Shown here: piece after piece, positions 7,901 through 9,133 of the stretch
Position numbering within the stretch: the first letter of the stretch is position 1
How the letters are laid out: the number at the start of each line of letters is the position of its first letter
Assembly (NCBI GenBank): GCA_027311485.1
Contig: DAICYU010000119.1
Location: forward strand, 1-9,133
Length of the DNA stretch: 9,133 bases
Direction: 5' to 3'
Source of the DNA: Acetobacteraceae bacterium
GTDB lineage: Bacteria > Pseudomonadota > Alphaproteobacteria > Acetobacterales > Acetobacteraceae
The notes under the pieces: generated by a model
Databases searched by the model: none
Told to the model about the DNA's origin: nothing
What the model saw: the letters and a program-made list of their open reading frames with translations, nothing else
Position numbers and translations under genes: made by a program

Positions 7901-9133
7901 GGAACAGATGGGCCTCGTTCGGCTCGATGCCGAGATGGCGAAGCTGCATCTGCGCCTGCGTCCAGGCGAGCGTCCTGGCCCGCTCGAACGCCATCGGATC
8001 GTGATGCTTGTCGGCCAGATCGAGCACGGCCTCACGTGACGGGGCGACCAGGGTCCAGAAGGCGATGCGGACCGTCGCTCCGCGGGCAATTCGTACATGT
8101 CGGCGCAGGCAGAAAACGGGATCCAGCACGGCGCCAGCGGTGTTGGAGAGGGGCCAGCCGTCAGCGATTGCCGCGGGTGAGCGAACGGTATGTCCACGCC
8201 CGAGGAAGCGCGCGCGATCGGTCTCGAACTGGACGTCTCCGGTACTTTCGCCTTCAACCACGGCAAGATGCGCGGCCCATACCAGCGGATCGGCGGCCGA
8301 GCGGCGTCGGCGTGTCGCAAGAATGACCCCCAGGTCGGGCACGAACTCGGTTTGTACGAACAGCGCCGCGAAGGCCGGATGGGCCACGTCGTCGGCCGGC
8401 CGCGCAAGCACGATTTCGGCGTACGAGGTGACTTCGATATCCCTGGTCTGCAGTCCCGTGTTGGTGATCGAAACGCGCCGCACCTCGGCGTCGTCCTCCG
8501 GCGACACGATCACTTCCAGTGTCGTCGTGATGGTGTCGTCGTGCCGCACGATCTCGGCGCGATCTTCCGAGAACGTCACATCATAGCTGTCCGGCTCGAC
8601 CGCACTTGGCTGATACCCCGCCGACCAGGTCTTCGCACTGCGCACATCGCGCAGGAACAGATAAGCGCCGCGGCCATCACCGGTGACGTCCTCGCGCCAG
8701 CGGGTGATCGCGACATCGCGCCACCGGCTGTAGCCGGAGCCGGCTGCCGTCAGCATCACCGAATAGCGTCCATTGGACAAAAGCTGCGTGCGCGGGGAGC
8801 GGGAATGGGCCGACGCATAGTGACGTTGCGTATCGGCAGCGACGCCGACATCCTGCGCCACCGGGCTCGTCTGCTCCGGAGCCACGCGCGCGACCGCGAC
8901 GTCGCGCGGCATCCGCTCCTGCAGCAGCAGCTCTGCGGCACGCACGATCGGTTCGGCGTGAAAGCGCGCACGCATGCGCCCGTCCTGCAGCGCGTTTGCG
9001 ATGCCGACCACGGTCATTGCCTGATGATGCGCCATGTAGGCGCGCATGATGACGACCTTTGTGCCTTCGGGCCGGCGGCTCGGCGTGTAGTCCAGGGCTT
9101 CGTACCAGCCGTAATCACCGCGGGCACCGATAC
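4935..9133 (-). CDS. ndvB: NdvB/ChvB-type cyclic beta-1,2-glucan synthase-like protein, C-terminal part with GH94 phosphorylase domain; 5' end beyond window
   Basis: The frame is open to the right edge: 1398 residues are visible, about half of a typical NdvB/ChvB (2,800-2,900 aa). Numbering here is from the Met at 9047, which is internal; 28 in-frame codons precede it and include GDYGWYEALDYTPSRRPEG. That stretch and MAHHQAM (5-11) are the end of a glycoamylase-like domain (PF10091 type). Two GH94-type beta-sandwich modules follow, opening at LLSNGRYSVMLTAAGSGYSRW (89-109) and FFNGLGGFINDGREY (566-580), joined by an Ala/Pro-rich linker (540-560). The GH94 (alpha/alpha)6 catalytic domain runs about 873-1300: FRDQLQDVMAL (911-921), GRGVRTRVSDD (955-965), GTGDWNDGMN (1041-1050) with the DWND holding the catalytic acid Asp, RENGGQYTHGAVW (1195-1207) and GGWTWYTGSAGW (1264-1275). 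In NdvB this part phosphorolyses beta-1,2-glucan to set chain length, releasing glucose-1-phosphate. The GT84 synthase and membrane segments would lie outside the window, so a stand-alone phosphorylase cannot be excluded. Confidence 0.9.
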   Translation of the reverse strand, partial: IGARGDYGWYEALDYTPSRRPEGTKVVIMRAYMAHHQAMTVVGIANALQDGRMRARFHAEPIVRAAELLLQERMPRDVAVARVAPEQTSPVAQDVGVAADTQRHYASAHSRSPRTQLLSNGRYSVMLTAAGSGYSRWRDVAITRWREDVTGDGRGAYLFLRDVRSAKTWSAGYQPSAVEPDSYDVTFSEDRAEIVRHDDTITTTLEVIVSPEDDAEVRRVSITNTGLQTRDIEVTSYAEIVLARPADDVAHPAFAALFVQTEFVPDLGVILATRRRRSAADPLVWAAHLAVVEGESTGDVQFETDRARFLGRGHTVRSPAAIADGWPLSNTAGAVLDPVFCLRRHVRIARGATVRIAFWTLVAPSREAVLDLADKHHDPMAFERARTLAWTQAQMQLRHLGIEPNEAHLFQRLANHVLYSDPAFRPSADLIMRGMGKVSGLWGLGISGDLPIVLVRIEEDNHLDLVRQLLRAHEYWRSKLLAVDLVVLNERAASYAQDLQGSVDALVRMNRSMPRVEGGDSRGTVVVVRADLVPSATLDLLQACARAVLHGNRGSLAEQMRRSADLEAASAPPARRALPAPAPEPTVSVPDMDFFNGLGGFINDGREYLTTLGGSDRTPAPWLNVIANPSFGFQVSTDGSGFTWSVNSQQNQLTPWSNDPVCDPPGEAIYVCDEDTGELWGPTALPIRETHAPYTVRHGQGYSRFDHDSHGISLELLQFVPVDDTIKISRLKIVNHSGRARRLSVTAYVEWVLGTSRSATAPFILTEVNPETGAIFARNPWNEQFGERVAFADLGGRQTAWTGDRMEFLGRDGAMDRPLALTSGGRLSNRVGAGLDPCGALQTQVLLNAGGATEIVFLLGQSATAAEAATVLVKYRQIDLDAVLATVTRQWDTLLGAVQVRTPDRALDILFNRWLPYQTLACRVWARTGFYQASGAYGFRDQLQDVMALCVSRPDIAREHLLRAAARQFVEGDVQHWWLPESGRGVRTRVSDDRGWLAYVVAHYVDVTGDSAVLDEMVPFLDGPVLKAGESDAFFAPTITPDKASLFEHCALALDKSLETGAHGLPLIGTGDWNDGMNAIGEGGKGESVWLGWFLCAALTAFADLAQERDGSPRVTTWRRHAESLKQSLDREAWDGDWYRRAFFDDGSPLGSVTNSECRVDSIAQSWAVISGAADPARSVRAMAALDKYLVRRDAKLSLLFTPPFDAPAHDPGYIKGYPRGIRENGGQYTHGAVWAVLAFAMQGDGDKAGELLSMLNPIRHADSPAGVQRYKVEPYVVCADLYSEPPHTGRGGWTWYTGSAGWLYRVALEWLLGFRLHGATLEVDPCVPGDWPGFEIAFRYHSARYEIVVQNPHGVCRGIQSTTLDDKILAGGKRVLVPLVDDGITHRVHVVLGAQGD
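4940..4945 (-). promoter_or_regulatory. Shine-Dalgarno of pgm inside the upstream gene
   Basis: AAGGAG lies 6 nt upstream of the pgm ATG (4933-4931), within the last codons of the GH94 gene. The junction reads TGATATG, with one base between stop and start. This fixes the pgm start and suggests translational coupling. Confidence 0.85.

Noticed and set aside
1..9133. tRNA, rRNA, CRISPR array, insertion sequence or prophage features
   Set aside because: I saw no clover-leaf sequence, regularly spaced direct repeats, transposase motif or terminal repeats in the window.

Overview
The window is GC-rich and fits a proteobacterium; Burkholderiales or a related beta/alphaproteobacterium is my best guess. 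That guess rests on base composition, protein style and an FNR/ANR-type operator, and it is not a firm assignment. All supportable genes lie on the minus strand, so the biological order runs from high to low coordinates. The two outer genes are cut by the window edges.

In transcription order: (1) 9133-4935 is the C-terminal half of a large NdvB/ChvB-type protein. It shows the end of a glycoamylase-like domain, two GH94-type beta-sandwich modules and a complete GH94 phosphorylase catalytic domain. (2) 4933-3275 is pgm, an intact alpha-D-glucose phosphoglucomutase of the E. coli Pgm type. It starts 1 nt after the preceding stop, with a strong Shine-Dalgarno sequence inside the end of the upstream gene. 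(3) 3150-2653 is an unrecognised 165-aa protein with one predicted membrane segment. (4) 2623-2459 is a 54-aa, hydrophilic, charged small ORF with a strong Shine-Dalgarno sequence. (5) 2458-2064 is a 395-bp non-coding stretch. It holds a hairpin just after the small ORF, a near-consensus FNR/ANR box, a plausible -10 element and two more inverted repeats. (6) 2063-1 is xfp, a phosphoketolase complete at its N terminus; 687 codons are visible and the 3' end lies outside the window.

The genes fit a single carbon and energy route. Phosphorolysis of a glucan or beta-glucoside by a GH94 domain gives glucose-1-phosphate. Pgm converts this to glucose-6-phosphate, which isomerises to fructose-6-phosphate. 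Phosphoketolase then cleaves fructose-6-phosphate or xylulose-5-phosphate with phosphate to acetyl-phosphate, which can yield ATP through acetate kinase (not seen here). The FNR/ANR-like box sits about 42.5 bp upstream of the start site implied by the -10 element, the classical class II activator position. This suggests xfp is induced by low oxygen, which matches a fermentative or anoxic-survival role. The glucan-to-acetyl-phosphate link is inference; the enzyme identities of Pgm and Xfp are well supported by motifs.
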